From an uncultured Bacilli bacterium (GTDB taxonomy: Bacteria > Bacillota_I > Bacilli_A > RF39 > UBA660), in contig CAQBKK010000010.1 of NCBI GenBank assembly GCA_948760655.1, positions 1-25,231 of the forward strand: DNA of 25,231 nucleotides, given 5' to 3'. Each line of letters opens with the position of its first letter. Position 1 is the first letter of the stretch. Of this stretch, positions 6,790-13,833 are shown piece after piece. A model generated the notes under the pieces. That model saw only the letters and a list, made by a program, of their open reading frames with translations. It ran no database searches and was not told the origin of the DNA. The position numbers and the translations under genes are program-made.

Positions 6790-7998
6790 ATGAATGAAAA
6801 AGAAACCATGGAAATAGAAAAGAAAAACAAGAAAGGCTTTCTTATTGCAAGTATCTTGTTTGTCTCATTTGTTATTTTAGGAACCATTCTCTATCCTTTT
6901 GTTGTAACAAAACCAAAAAAAGTTTTTACAACAGCTATTGATAAAATTTCTACTTTAACAAAGAAAAATTTAGAGGAAGAATTTCCAGAAAAGTTTAAAG
7001 GAATATTCACTTTAAAAACAGATTTAACCAGTAAGGATGAAAATGTGAAGTATGTATTAGAACTTTTAAACAATATGGATTTAGGTATTACTTACCAAAT
7101 CGATTATCCAAACAAAAAAATGCAAGTAAGTATGGAATCAAGTTATAATAAAAAAGATTTATTGCATTTTGATATAATTTTCCAAGAGGAAGAAACCTAC
7201 TTATTTTTAAAAAACATTTATAGCAAATATCTAAAATTTACAACCATTGGTCTAGAAGATTTATTTTCTACCAAATTAAACAAAGAGGATTACGAAATAG
7301 TAAGTAAGCAATTCCAAAGTGCTTTAAAAAAATCTTTAAAAGATAGCTATTTTACAAAAGATACAGAAACCATAACAATAGACGGTAAAGATAAAAAAGT
7401 GACAAAAAATAGTTTGCTTTTAAACGAAGAAAATCTAAATAAAATTGTTGAAGTTTTAGTGAGTGAATTAAACAACGAAGAATTCATCAAAAGCTATGCC
7501 CAAATTAGCAATTTAAGTGAGACAGAAATCAAAGAAATGTTTCAAGAATTAGAAAAAAACAAAGAAATACATTTAACAAATGCTATTACAATCTCTATTT
7601 ATACCGAAGGAAGGAATACTACTTTTATTGGAATCAGTATTTATGATGAGGAAAACACTTGCACACTATTAAAGAGAAATGACTCTATATATGACTATGC
7701 TTTAGAAACAAGTGAAACTAAAATAGCTGGTACTTTAGAAATTCAAAAAAAGGATACTTCTTTGGAAGTAAAAATGATTTTTGATGCTAACGATATAAGT
7801 GGAAACATAGTTTTAAATTATAACTACAAAGAAGAGACAAATATTCCAAATATTGACGCCGAAAATGTTGTGGATGCCAATTTATTAACAAAAGAAGAAC
7901 AAGAAGAAATACTAAATAATTTCCAAAAAAATGAAGGTCTTGTAGAACTTTCACAAGAATTTATGAAATTATTTGCACCACATTTATATGATATGTAA
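6790..7998 (+). CDS. Membrane-anchored extracellular hypothetical protein
   Basis: I do not recognise a named family. The start is ATG 6790, eleven bases after AAAAGGAG; the in-frame GTG 6778 overlaps that ribosome site and is unlikely. The 402-residue product has a charged cytoplasmic tail, one membrane helix (about 16-38, GFLIASILFVSFVILGTILY) and a long outside domain without cysteine clusters, apart from one Cys in ENTCTLL. The outside part shows alternating short beta-rich segments (DLGITYQIDYPNKKMQVSME, TFIGISIYDEENTCTLL, TLEIQKKDTSLEVKMIF), like repeated sheet-forming modules. The family may be a lineage-specific cell-surface lipid- or wall-associated protein; this is inference. It stands alone on the plus strand, divergent from the glycosylase. 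Confidence 0.8.
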   Translation: MNEKETMEIEKKNKKGFLIASILFVSFVILGTILYPFVVTKPKKVFTTAIDKISTLTKKNLEEEFPEKFKGIFTLKTDLTSKDENVKYVLELLNNMDLGITYQIDYPNKKMQVSMESSYNKKDLLHFDIIFQEEETYLFLKNIYSKYLKFTTIGLEDLFSTKLNKEDYEIVSKQFQSALKKSLKDSYFTKDTETITIDGKDKKVTKNSLLLNEENLNKIVEVLVSELNNEEFIKSYAQISNLSETEIKEMFQELEKNKEIHLTNAITISIYTEGRNTTFIGISIYDEENTCTLLKRNDSIYDYALETSETKIAGTLEIQKKDTSLEVKMIFDANDISGNIVLNYNYKEETNIPNIDAENVVDANLLTKEEQEEILNNFQKNEGLVELSQEFMKLFAPHLYDM

Positions 7999-8020
7999 AA
8001 AGACCACTCAAGGTCTTTTT
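7997..8020. terminator. Bidirectional terminator
   Basis: AAAAAGACC (7997-8005), loop ACTCAA, GGTCTTTTT (8012-8020): a perfect nine-pair stem with A-tract and T-tract on its two sides, so it can serve both converging genes. It overlaps the 3' ends of both. Confidence 0.85.
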
Positions 8021-8667
8021 CTAATTTTTGTTCTTGTTAGAGAGTTTTTACACATTTCATTCGCTAGTTGGTATTCTTCTGGAAATGCTTGTATTAAATG
8101 AGGAATTAAAATGACTATTTCTTGTAATTCATTATCACTAACGCCCGATGTATTATCTAACATAAAATCCATAAACAAATTGATTACATCTTCTTTCAAA
8201 CATTCTTCTACGGTTTTTCCAGTAATTCTTTTTACCACACGTTGCAAGACTTTTTGATAACTTAGCCATACTTCTACTTTATTTAGAGAAGTTGGATCAT
8301 AGCATTTACCATTTTCTCTAGGGATTAAATTTTTCCCGCCACTTGGACGATGCTCGAAATCATATTTACACCCTTGTTCTGTTAAAGAAGCACAAGAAGT
8401 TTTATAGGAAAGTAAATCAACTATAGGACGATTTATATTTCTTTCTCTTAGTAATAAGATAGAATCAATCACTTTTTTTCCATTTGGTAATATACTTATG
8501 TTTAGCGTAGATATAATAGATATATCCCCCCCTCCCGTTATTCTTTCTAATAATCCATTCGTAGATAAATCTTCAAAATCTTTAGGTAAGTAATCACAGC
8601 CACATTTTTTACAACATTTACCCCCACATTCTTTACAAATTTCTTTATTTTCGTATTTAACTTCCAT
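8008..8667 (-). CDS. Cysteine-rich, putative metal-binding protein (YkgJ-like)
   Basis: The 219-residue protein opens with a cluster C11-x2-C14-x3-CC(18,19)-x2-C22-x-C24 in KEICKECGGKCCKKCGCDYL. More cysteines follow at 92, 100 and 122 within SCASLTEQGCKYDFEHRP. This layout resembles the YkgJ-type zinc- or iron-chelating domain (CxxCxxxCC at the start, C..L....C.Y..RP later). The C-terminal half (from about 130) is helical and unassigned. The function is unknown; metal or Fe-S binding is inferred from the cysteines. ATG 8667 follows AAAGGAAA and lies six bases after the upstream TPR-like gene, so the two form an operon. A run of seven G occurs in the coding strand (8526-8532), within codons for GGGD. 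Confidence 0.8.
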   Translation of the reverse strand: MEVKYENKEICKECGGKCCKKCGCDYLPKDFEDLSTNGLLERITGGGDISIISTLNISILPNGKKVIDSILLLRERNINRPIVDLLSYKTSCASLTEQGCKYDFEHRPSGGKNLIPRENGKCYDPTSLNKVEVWLSYQKVLQRVVKRITGKTVEECLKEDVINLFMDFMLDNTSGVSDNELQEIVILIPHLIQAFPEEYQLANEMCKNSLTRTKIRKRP

Positions 8668-8673
8668 ACAATA

Positions 8674-9528
8674 TCAATTTTCCTTTCTTGCATTATTACC
8701 ATAACGATGATTAAACTTCTCAATTTGACTGACTCTTTTTAACTTTGGCGATTCCTCTATTTCATCAGAAACCATATCTATAAAATGCTCTTTTCCTTTG
8801 TTTTCAAATGGACGCATCATAATTATTTCATTTGAATCAAGGAGTGTGATTACTTGAAAGTAGTTGACTAATCTACCAAAAATATAACCATTAGCAGGAT
8901 ACTTAAATATATATGCATTTTGAAATGCATTAGGATTAAATCGTTTTTTTATTGGTAGTGTTCTTCGTACATCATGAAATATTTTTTCTAAGGGAAAATC
9001 AGAAACAAATTGTAAAGGCTCATTTTCCTCTTTATTTTGGTGTTTTTTTATATACTCTATCGCTTTTTTTTCATCATAAGATAAAATTTGACTATTTAAA
9101 TAACCTCTCCCCTGTTTATAATCTTCGTAAGTTAGAATCCCCAATTTTTCTCTTAAAAAGGTCATTAATGAATTATAGTGCCAACCTCTTTTATAAAAGA
9201 TTCTAAGATTATTTTTTAGTAAATCATAACTTTCTTGGTATCTTTTTTGAATGCATAATAACTTCACTTTTACCATTATCATGTTTTCCTTACTTTCCAT
9301 TGGTGTTGTATTATTTATATAATTTTCTACAGAGACAAGCACTTCTTCCGCAGTTTCTAAATCATTGTTTTTTATAAGTGTATCAACATAATAAGCTTTT
9401 CCAGATAAATCATTTGGATACACTTCAAAATACTTTTGAAATTCATTTAATGCTCGACGCAATTGAAAATCTTCTGCCATTTGCATTATTTTTTTAAAAT
9501 AAATTTCATCATAATATTTCTTTTTCAC
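8674..9528 (-). CDS. TPR-like hypothetical protein
   Basis: A 284-residue soluble protein. Residues about 10-130 form helix pairs of tetratricopeptide type (for example RRALNEFQKYFEVYPNDLSG and AEEVLVSVENYI..KVKLLCIQKRYQESYDLL), a protein-protein interaction scaffold. The C-terminal part (about 175-284) is different, beta-rich, with FKYPANGYIFGRLVNYFQVITLLDSNEIIMMRPF, and I do not recognise it. The GTG start at 9528 is supported by AAGAGGTG seven bases upstream. The next gene, six bases downstream, encodes a cysteine-rich protein and probably shares the transcript. Partner and function are unknown. Confidence 0.78.
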   Translation of the reverse strand: MKKKYYDEIYFKKIMQMAEDFQLRRALNEFQKYFEVYPNDLSGKAYYVDTLIKNNDLETAEEVLVSVENYINNTTPMESKENMIMVKVKLLCIQKRYQESYDLLKNNLRIFYKRGWHYNSLMTFLREKLGILTYEDYKQGRGYLNSQILSYDEKKAIEYIKKHQNKEENEPLQFVSDFPLEKIFHDVRRTLPIKKRFNPNAFQNAYIFKYPANGYIFGRLVNYFQVITLLDSNEIIMMRPFENKGKEHFIDMVSDEIEESPKLKRVSQIEKFNHRYGNNARKEN

Positions 9529-9594
9529 AAGATTTCACCTCTTTAAAAACAAGTTTTATTTTATAATAAGACAAAATTTTATTCAAGCAAAAAG

Positions 9595-9620
9595 AAAAAA
9601 AGTCAACATCGACTTTTTTT
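9595..9620 (-). terminator. Terminator of the Nudix gene
   Basis: A perfect ten-pair inverted repeat, AAAAAAAGTC (9595-9604) and GACTTTTTTT (9611-9620), around AACATC. The T-run follows the stem on the minus strand and overlaps the stop codon of the Nudix gene. Confidence 0.75.
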
Positions 9621-10167
9621 AAAAACGTTTTTTTAACACTTCAAATAATTTAATATTTTCTTCTGAACATGGAACATACTCTGGATCGTTATTTTTTAGC
9701 ATTGTCTCTAAATATTCATAATATACATATTTAATATCTGTTAGTTCTTCAACTTGTAGTTTTGTGTGTTCTATATCAACATTCCATGGAAGTAAATAGA
9801 CATCATCAAACACTTTTAAACTATGTTCTTTATAAGGTTGTTCCCTTTTTATGGTAAATAGGTATTCTAAACATTCTGGTAATACCTCCAAGTCTAACTC
9901 TTCTTTTAATTCTCTTATTCCTGTTTCTATACTACTTTCATTCGTAAGCACATGCCCTGCAACAGATAGTGCCCAAAGATTAGGAAAAGTCTTTTTATGA
10001 GGATTTCTTTTTTGCATTAAAAGCTCATGTTTATCATTAATTATCCAAATATGAACAGAACGATACCAATATCCTTTCTGGTAGATTTCTGCTTTTGTGG
10101 CACATTCTCCCGTTTTTGTTCCATCTTCGTTTAAAACGTCGATTAGTTCTTCCATTACGTCACTCAT
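9619..10167 (-). CDS. Nudix hydrolase (YfcD / IPP-isomerase-like subgroup)
   Basis: The 182-residue protein carries a Nudix box, GHVLTNESSIETGIRELKEE, followed by LDLE. It matches GX5EX7REUXEEXGU except that the glycine near the end is Asp. The N-terminal part EELIDVLNEDGTKTGECATKAEI and YRSVHIWIINDKHELLMQKR place it near the YfcD and isopentenyl-diphosphate-isomerase-like Nudix proteins. These cleave or isomerise nucleoside- or isoprenoid-diphosphate substrates; the real substrate is unknown. I choose ATG 10167, preceded by AGAAAGGTG at 10174-10182. An upstream in-frame ATG at 10221 would add 18 very basic residues translated from the promoter area and lacks a ribosome site. Single gene between two terminators. 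Confidence 0.88.
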   Translation of the reverse strand: MSDVMEELIDVLNEDGTKTGECATKAEIYQKGYWYRSVHIWIINDKHELLMQKRNPHKKTFPNLWALSVAGHVLTNESSIETGIRELKEELDLEVLPECLEYLFTIKREQPYKEHSLKVFDDVYLLPWNVDIEHTKLQVEELTDIKYVYYEYLETMLKNNDPEYVPCSEENIKLFEVLKKRF

Positions 10168-10249
10168 TTTTTTCACCTTTCTTATCATATCACAAGGTTT
10201 ACTTTTTTTCTTTCTTTGCATTGTTATTTAACACCATTTTGTCACAAAA

Positions 10250-10272
10250 GAAAAAAGCCAATTATTTTGACT
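10250..10272 (-). terminator. Terminator of the NfeD/SPFH operon
   Basis: On the minus strand AGTCAA (10267-10272), loop AATAA, TTGGCT (10256-10261), then T6. The six-pair stem contains one T-G pair and overlaps the stop codon of the SPFH gene. Confidence 0.6.
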
Positions 10273-11155
10273 TTTTATCTGACATCATTTCTTTTATCGT
10301 AGTTCCAATGGTTGCAATCGATTGAAGTTCACTAGGTACAATAATCTTAGTAGCTTGCCCATTAGCAACATTTGATAAAGCTTCATAACTTTTTAAAGTT
10401 AATACAGAGGCATCTGCCTTAGCGTCTTTCAAAAGTTTAATTCCTTCTGCTTCAGCAGTCTTAATTTTAAGCATAGCTTCTGCTTCTCCTTCGGCACGTT
10501 TGATTTGTGCTTCTTTATCAGCTTCTGCTCTTAGAATTGCACTTTCTTTTTCTCCTTCAGCAATTAGAATACTTGATTTCTTTTCCCCTTCAGCTTGAAG
10601 AATTTTTTCACGACGTTCACGTTCTGCACGCATTTGCTTTTCCATTGCCTCTTGAATATCTCTTGGAGGTAAAATATTTTTTACTTCTACTCTATTTACT
10701 TTAATTCCCCATGGGTCGGTTGCTTCATCTAGAATAGAACGCATTTTTGAGTTAATAATATCTCTACTTGTTAATGTTTGGTCTAATTCTAACTCACCAA
10801 TAATATTACGTAAAGTAGTAGCTGTTAAATTTTCAATAGCACTTACTGGATATTCTACTCCATAAGTGTATAATTTTGGGTCTGTAATTTGGAAATACAC
10901 AACCGTATCAATTTGCATTGTAACATTATCTTTGGTAATTACTGGTTGTGGTGCGAAATCCTTTACAATTTCTTTTAAAGTAACAGCATTAGCTACTCTA
11001 TCTACAAATGGAATTTTAAAATGTAGTCCGTTTTTCCATGTTGTATAGTAAGAACCTAATCTTTCTATTACATAACTTTTTGCTTGTGGCACAACTTTGA
11101 TACTAGGTATCGCAATTAAAACAATTAAAACTAATATAGCAATTAAAAATGGCAT
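10262..11155 (-). CDS. SPFH/Band 7 stomatin-like membrane protein
   Basis: A 297-residue stomatin/QmcA-type protein. One N-terminal membrane segment (about 3-18) anchors it. The SPFH domain (about 20-190) contains VPQAKSYVIERLGSYYTTWKNGLHFKIPFVDR, VYFQITDPKLYTYGV and WGIKVNRVEVKNILPP. A long Ala/Glu-rich coiled coil follows (about 175-245), with repeated AEGEKxxxILxAE units. These proteins oligomerise into rings or microdomains in the membrane and are usually encoded beside NfeD proteins, as here: the nfeD-like stop is one base upstream. Related names are qmcA and ybbK; I leave the symbol empty because the exact orthologue is uncertain. Confidence 0.95.
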   Translation of the reverse strand: MPFLIAILVLIVLIAIPSIKVVPQAKSYVIERLGSYYTTWKNGLHFKIPFVDRVANAVTLKEIVKDFAPQPVITKDNVTMQIDTVVYFQITDPKLYTYGVEYPVSAIENLTATTLRNIIGELELDQTLTSRDIINSKMRSILDEATDPWGIKVNRVEVKNILPPRDIQEAMEKQMRAERERREKILQAEGEKKSSILIAEGEKESAILRAEADKEAQIKRAEGEAEAMLKIKTAEAEGIKLLKDAKADASVLTLKSYEALSNVANGQATKIIVPSELQSIATIGTTIKEMMSDKKSK

Positions 11156-11156
11156 T

Positions 11157-11582
11157 TTACTTCTCCTTCTTTCTAACCATTAATTTTACACCGTTGATTT
11201 CTTGAACGATAACTTCTTCCCCAACTTCTAACTCGACATCAGAAATAGCACTCCAACGTTTTCCGTCGACTTTTACTTCTCCTACTGTATGTTTTTTGAT
11301 AGATTCCGTAACAACTGCTTCCATTCCAATAACTCGATCTAAATTAGTTGTTTCTTTTTGGTGTTTTAGTAAGCGTTCTAAAAAACTTCTCGTCGTGAGC
11401 AATAGAATAATTCCAAGTATAACAAAGATAGCAAATTGAATATAGAAATTATCTACATAAATAGATACGATTAAAGAAACAATCCCGCTTGCTATAAACC
11501 AAATGGATACTAAGTTAATTGTACTTACTTCTGCTATAATTAAAAGAAAGATTACAACTAACCAAATCATCCACATTTCCAT
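11157..11582 (-). CDS. NfeD-like membrane protein
   Basis: A short (141-residue) NfeD protein without the protease half. It has an N-terminal membrane region with two to three helices (about 5-65, including MIWLVVIFLLIIAEVSTINL and YIQFAIFVILGIILLL). A soluble OB-fold domain follows (about 80-141), with MEAVVTESIKKHTVGEVKVDGKRW and GEEVIVQEINGVKLMVRKK. NfeD partners bind the SPFH protein through the OB-fold; the two genes are almost fused here. The ATG at 11582 is preceded by AAGGAAAG inside the tail of the operon's first gene, eight bases away. Confidence 0.92.
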   Translation of the reverse strand: MEMWMIWLVVIFLLIIAEVSTINLVSIWFIASGIVSLIVSIYVDNFYIQFAIFVILGIILLLTTRSFLERLLKHQKETTNLDRVIGMEAVVTESIKKHTVGEVKVDGKRWSAISDVELEVGEEVIVQEINGVKLMVRKKEK

Positions 11583-11590
11583 AACTTTCC

Positions 11591-11797
11591 TTACCTTCCT
11601 TCTCCTCTTCCTTCAATAAATTCTTGTTGTTCTAAAAGAAATGATTTTTTTATTTCTAATTGTTGTCTTTCCATTTCCCTACTCCAAAACTTATCAAGTT
11701 CTTCAATCGTCTTTCTTGTTTTTTCTATGCCAATCGGTTTTACTGGCGTTACAGCAAGAAAGCTAGTAGTTTCTGTTGGAACAACATATAGAATCAT
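11591..11797 (-). CDS. Small hypothetical protein leading the NfeD/SPFH operon
   Basis: The 68-residue product starts MILYVVPTETTSFLAVTPVK and continues as an amphipathic, charged helix or coiled coil (about 22-60, KTRKTIEELDKFWSREMERQ). There is no membrane helix and I do not recognise the family. It lies between a clear promoter (11828-11856) and the nfeD-like gene, so it should be cotranscribed and may act with those membrane proteins. Its ATG at 11797 is 12 bases from the ribosome site AGAGGTG (11810-11816). A better-spaced ATG at 11804 opens another frame that stops after 13 codons, so the true start or the frame is uncertain. Confidence 0.6.
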   Translation of the reverse strand: MILYVVPTETTSFLAVTPVKPIGIEKTRKTIEELDKFWSREMERQQLEIKKSFLLEQQEFIEGRGEGR

Positions 11798-11827
11798 TTA
11801 TCATTACTTCACCTCTTTTATGCTTTT

Positions 11828-11856
11828 AATATACTACTAAAATATGCAGAATTCAA
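11828..11856 (-). promoter_or_regulatory. Promoter of the NfeD/SPFH operon
   Basis: On the minus strand TTGAAT (11851-11856), a 17-base spacer and TATATT (11828-11833), each five of six or better against consensus-like hexamers. It lies about 20-30 bases ahead of the first gene. Confidence 0.65.
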
Positions 11857-11950
11857 GAAAATTAGAAGTCTTTCCTTTCTAACTTTCATGTCTTTATCCT
11901 GTACTCTTTTTTTTCTGTTTTTGACAAACAAATCAATAAAAAAATTTAAA

Positions 11951-11994
11951 CAAAAAGAAGATGACCAATTTAATCACTTAATTTTTCAATCATC
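11951..11994 (-). terminator. Probable terminator of the surface protein gene
   Basis: On the minus strand GATGATT (11988-11994) pairs with GGTCATC (11960-11966), with two T-G pairs, around an AT-rich loop that can itself fold partly, followed by TTCTTTTTG. It is 40 bases past the stop codon. Confidence 0.45.
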
Positions 11995-12035
11995 CCTTAT
12001 AAAAACACACAATTTATTACAAACATAGTTTTCAA

Positions 12036-13532
12036 TTAATCTAAAATATAAGGGTCATTAATACTTCCAATTCCCGATTTAATTTTAATATCCGTATTTA
12101 AATAAACAACTGGACGTACTGTAATAGGATTAAACGGATGAGAATAATAACTTATACTTCCAGCAGCTTTTACATAAAAAACATAATTATTATAAGAACT
12201 AGAAGGAGTTATTGTCCATTGAACATTATCTTGGACATAAAGCCAATCATTATTTTTACAATCTGATACTTCATTTTCTTCCCAATTTTGTAAAGCTGTA
12301 TTTAAGCAACTATTTCTATTAGTTGTTTCTCCTCCACCTGTAGCAAATCCATAATCTGATGGATACATTAAACCAATATTTCCTACCCATATTGTATCAT
12401 GATTATCTATCGTAGTTATACCTCTTTCATTTTCATAAAATATTTTTGAAGTTATATTATCGTGATTACTTCCACCCAAATTCCATTTAACTTTACTGAT
12501 CATTTTTTTTGACTCAGGCAGTAGACCAATTGTTGTAAAATCACAATCTTTAGTCCCACCATTTTCACCATATGGACACTTTCCAACTGCTCTAGTATAA
12601 TATGCCCCTTCATTTAAAACTTTTTGTAATTCACTAACACTCCAATCATTTATCCCTCGGATATTTTTATTATCCCATGTATATTCACCTAGAATATCAT
12701 TTCTAATTATTTTTACTCTTAAAGAGACTTCTCCATTTTCATCTTCAATATTATTCATACCTCCAATAATCCGCCATAATTCATTATTAAATGATACATA
12801 ATTATTCGGATTAGCACCTATATATCTTAAATTATGATCTTCTGTTTCATCATCCACTACTTCTTCTGAACTAATTGCCAAATTTGTAATATGTTCTATT
12901 AAAGTTTTTTTAATATCTGTACTTGCATTAAAAGAAATAATAAAACTTTTTCCCTGTTCACTATCTTGAGGTTTTTCTAAATCATTTACATACTCCACAA
13001 CAATATAATACGTTTTATTTGTATTGTATGCAATTGGAATTTCTTGAATTACTCTTTTTTTATCAACAAATGTTCCACTTGCTATTACATTTCCTAAACC
13101 CGTTGTATCACATTCCATTGCATCATAATATTGATTATTTTCACCTGTATCTTGACTTTCTCCACATATATTATTTGCATCGATTGGATTATCTCCTTCT
13201 ACTTCATAAATGGAATATTTCACATGATTTTCAAAATCTGCTACGTCTGGCATTAGTTCCAAATAAGCAACTATAGGTTTTGCACTACTTGATCCTTTTC
13301 CTTGCACATTTACCGTTTTCACAGTTTTATATCCAGGTAGTTTTCCATTAGCTTCTATAGTTCCACCATATTTTAAATTAGCACTAGCTAACTGTGCTGC
13401 TTCTACAGTGGTACTATTATCACCTTCTGTATTTAACCTCGCTGTAAAATAAGCATAACTAACACCAACTACTAATAAAAAGGTTGTTACTATAGATAGT
13501 ACTATCATTCGCTTAGTTTTCTTTGTCTCCAT
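12036..13532 (-). CDS. Large surface protein with SYAYF-type signal segment
   Basis: The 498-residue protein starts with a basic tail and one hydrophobic segment (9-27) ending in SYAYF (25-29). This is the pattern of TasA/camelysin-like proteins, whose signal is removed by SipW-type peptidases. Residues about 30-215 look like a beta-rich TasA-like domain (for example PGYKTVKTVNVQGKGSS, KTYYIVVEYVNDLEKP). Residues about 235-498 form a second module: SFNNELWRIIGG, YTWDNK, GLMYPSDYGFATGGG, WTITPSSSYNNYVFYV and the ending RPVVYLNTDIKIKSGIGS..DPYIL. That ending recurs in large families of surface proteins of gut Bacilli. No LPXTG or GW anchor is seen. It sits alone between its own promoter and terminator. 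The role (fibre, adhesin or other) is inferred, not shown. Confidence 0.82.
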   Translation of the reverse strand: METKKTKRMIVLSIVTTFLLVVGVSYAYFTARLNTEGDNSTTVEAAQLASANLKYGGTIEANGKLPGYKTVKTVNVQGKGSSSAKPIVAYLELMPDVADFENHVKYSIYEVEGDNPIDANNICGESQDTGENNQYYDAMECDTTGLGNVIASGTFVDKKRVIQEIPIAYNTNKTYYIVVEYVNDLEKPQDSEQGKSFIISFNASTDIKKTLIEHITNLAISSEEVVDDETEDHNLRYIGANPNNYVSFNNELWRIIGGMNNIEDENGEVSLRVKIIRNDILGEYTWDNKNIRGINDWSVSELQKVLNEGAYYTRAVGKCPYGENGGTKDCDFTTIGLLPESKKMISKVKWNLGGSNHDNITSKIFYENERGITTIDNHDTIWVGNIGLMYPSDYGFATGGGETTNRNSCLNTALQNWEENEVSDCKNNDWLYVQDNVQWTITPSSSYNNYVFYVKAAGSISYYSHPFNPITVRPVVYLNTDIKIKSGIGSINDPYILD

Positions 13533-13558
13533 ATCATCTACTCCTATCTTCTATTCTC

Positions 13559-13587
13559 ATTTTAACCTCATTTACTAACTTTTACAA
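13559..13587 (-). promoter_or_regulatory. Promoter of the surface protein gene
   Basis: On the minus strand TTGTAA (13582-13587), 17 bases, TAAAAT (13559-13564). A TAGGAG ribosome site follows at about 13541-13546, ahead of ATG 13532. Confidence 0.5.
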
Positions 13588-13642
13588 CAATTTATAACAT
13601 TTTTGTTAATCCTTAGTAGAAATGATACCTATTTATAATTAG

Positions 13643-13671
13643 TTAAAATGTCACTATTGATTGCTTATAAT
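13643..13671 (+). promoter_or_regulatory. Promoter of a short plus-strand transcript
   Basis: Plus-strand TTAAAA (13643-13648), 17 bases, perfect TATAAT (13666-13671). It points away from the surface protein gene and toward the end of murF. It leads directly into a perfect ribosome site and a minigene. Confidence 0.5.
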
Positions 13672-13698
13672 ATATCTCTATAAGGAGGTATATTTTTA

Positions 13699-13722
13699 AA
13701 TGCATAACAAAGAATATGCATT
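13699..13722. repeat. Perfect inverted repeat, 8-base arms
   Basis: AATGCATA (13699-13706), spacer ACAAAGAA, TATGCATT (13715-13722). As RNA it would close the ATG of the minigene in a stem; as DNA it could be a dimer binding site. Confidence 0.8.
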
Positions 13723-13758
13723 ATAACTTGTTTGTCAAAAAACTAGTCCTTGATACTT

Positions 13759-13784
13759 AAAAAAGTCCCTTTTTATGGAACTTT
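13759..13784 (-). terminator. Terminator of murF
   Basis: On the minus strand AAAGTTCC (13777-13784), loop ATAAAAA, GGGACTTT (13762-13769, one T-G pair), continuing into a T6 run. It is 50 bases past the murF stop. The plus strand also forms the stem, with a poorer T tract (CTCTTTC). Confidence 0.7.
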
Positions 13785-13833
13785 CTCTTTCAATCAAAAT
13801 TCTACTTCTTAAACTGGAATTTACTTTTTCACT

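Larger units (their letters stand above)
13678..13784 (+). ncRNA. Candidate ~105-nt transcript with 8-codon ORF and start-codon hairpin
   Basis: The gap of about 300 bases between the surface protein and murF holds no ordinary gene, but its plus strand has an ordered set of signals. A TATAAT promoter (13666-13671) and AAGGAGG (13682-13688) precede ATG 13700-13702, which starts an eight-codon ORF reading MHNKEYAL, then TAA (13724-13726). An eight-pair perfect hairpin (13699-13706 with 13715-13722, loop ACAAAGAA) contains the start codon. A second hairpin lies at 13762-13784, shared with the murF terminator, and could end the RNA. This could be a small regulatory RNA, a leader-peptide RNA or an operator. 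The transcript itself is inferred. Confidence 0.35.

Noticed and set aside
10168..10221. N-terminal extension of the Nudix protein (18 basic residues).
   Set aside because: The ribosome site AGAAAGGTG lies inside it, 6-7 bases before ATG 10167, and the extra residues come from the upstream non-coding area.
11827..11898. Minus-strand 23-codon frame (MKVRKERLLIFLNSAYFSSI...).
   Set aside because: It runs through the operon promoter, has only a weak AGGA site, and shows no sign of conservation that I can judge.
11919..11960. TTGACA on the plus strand as a promoter.
   Set aside because: No acceptable -10 follows at 16-18 bases and no plus-strand gene begins nearby.
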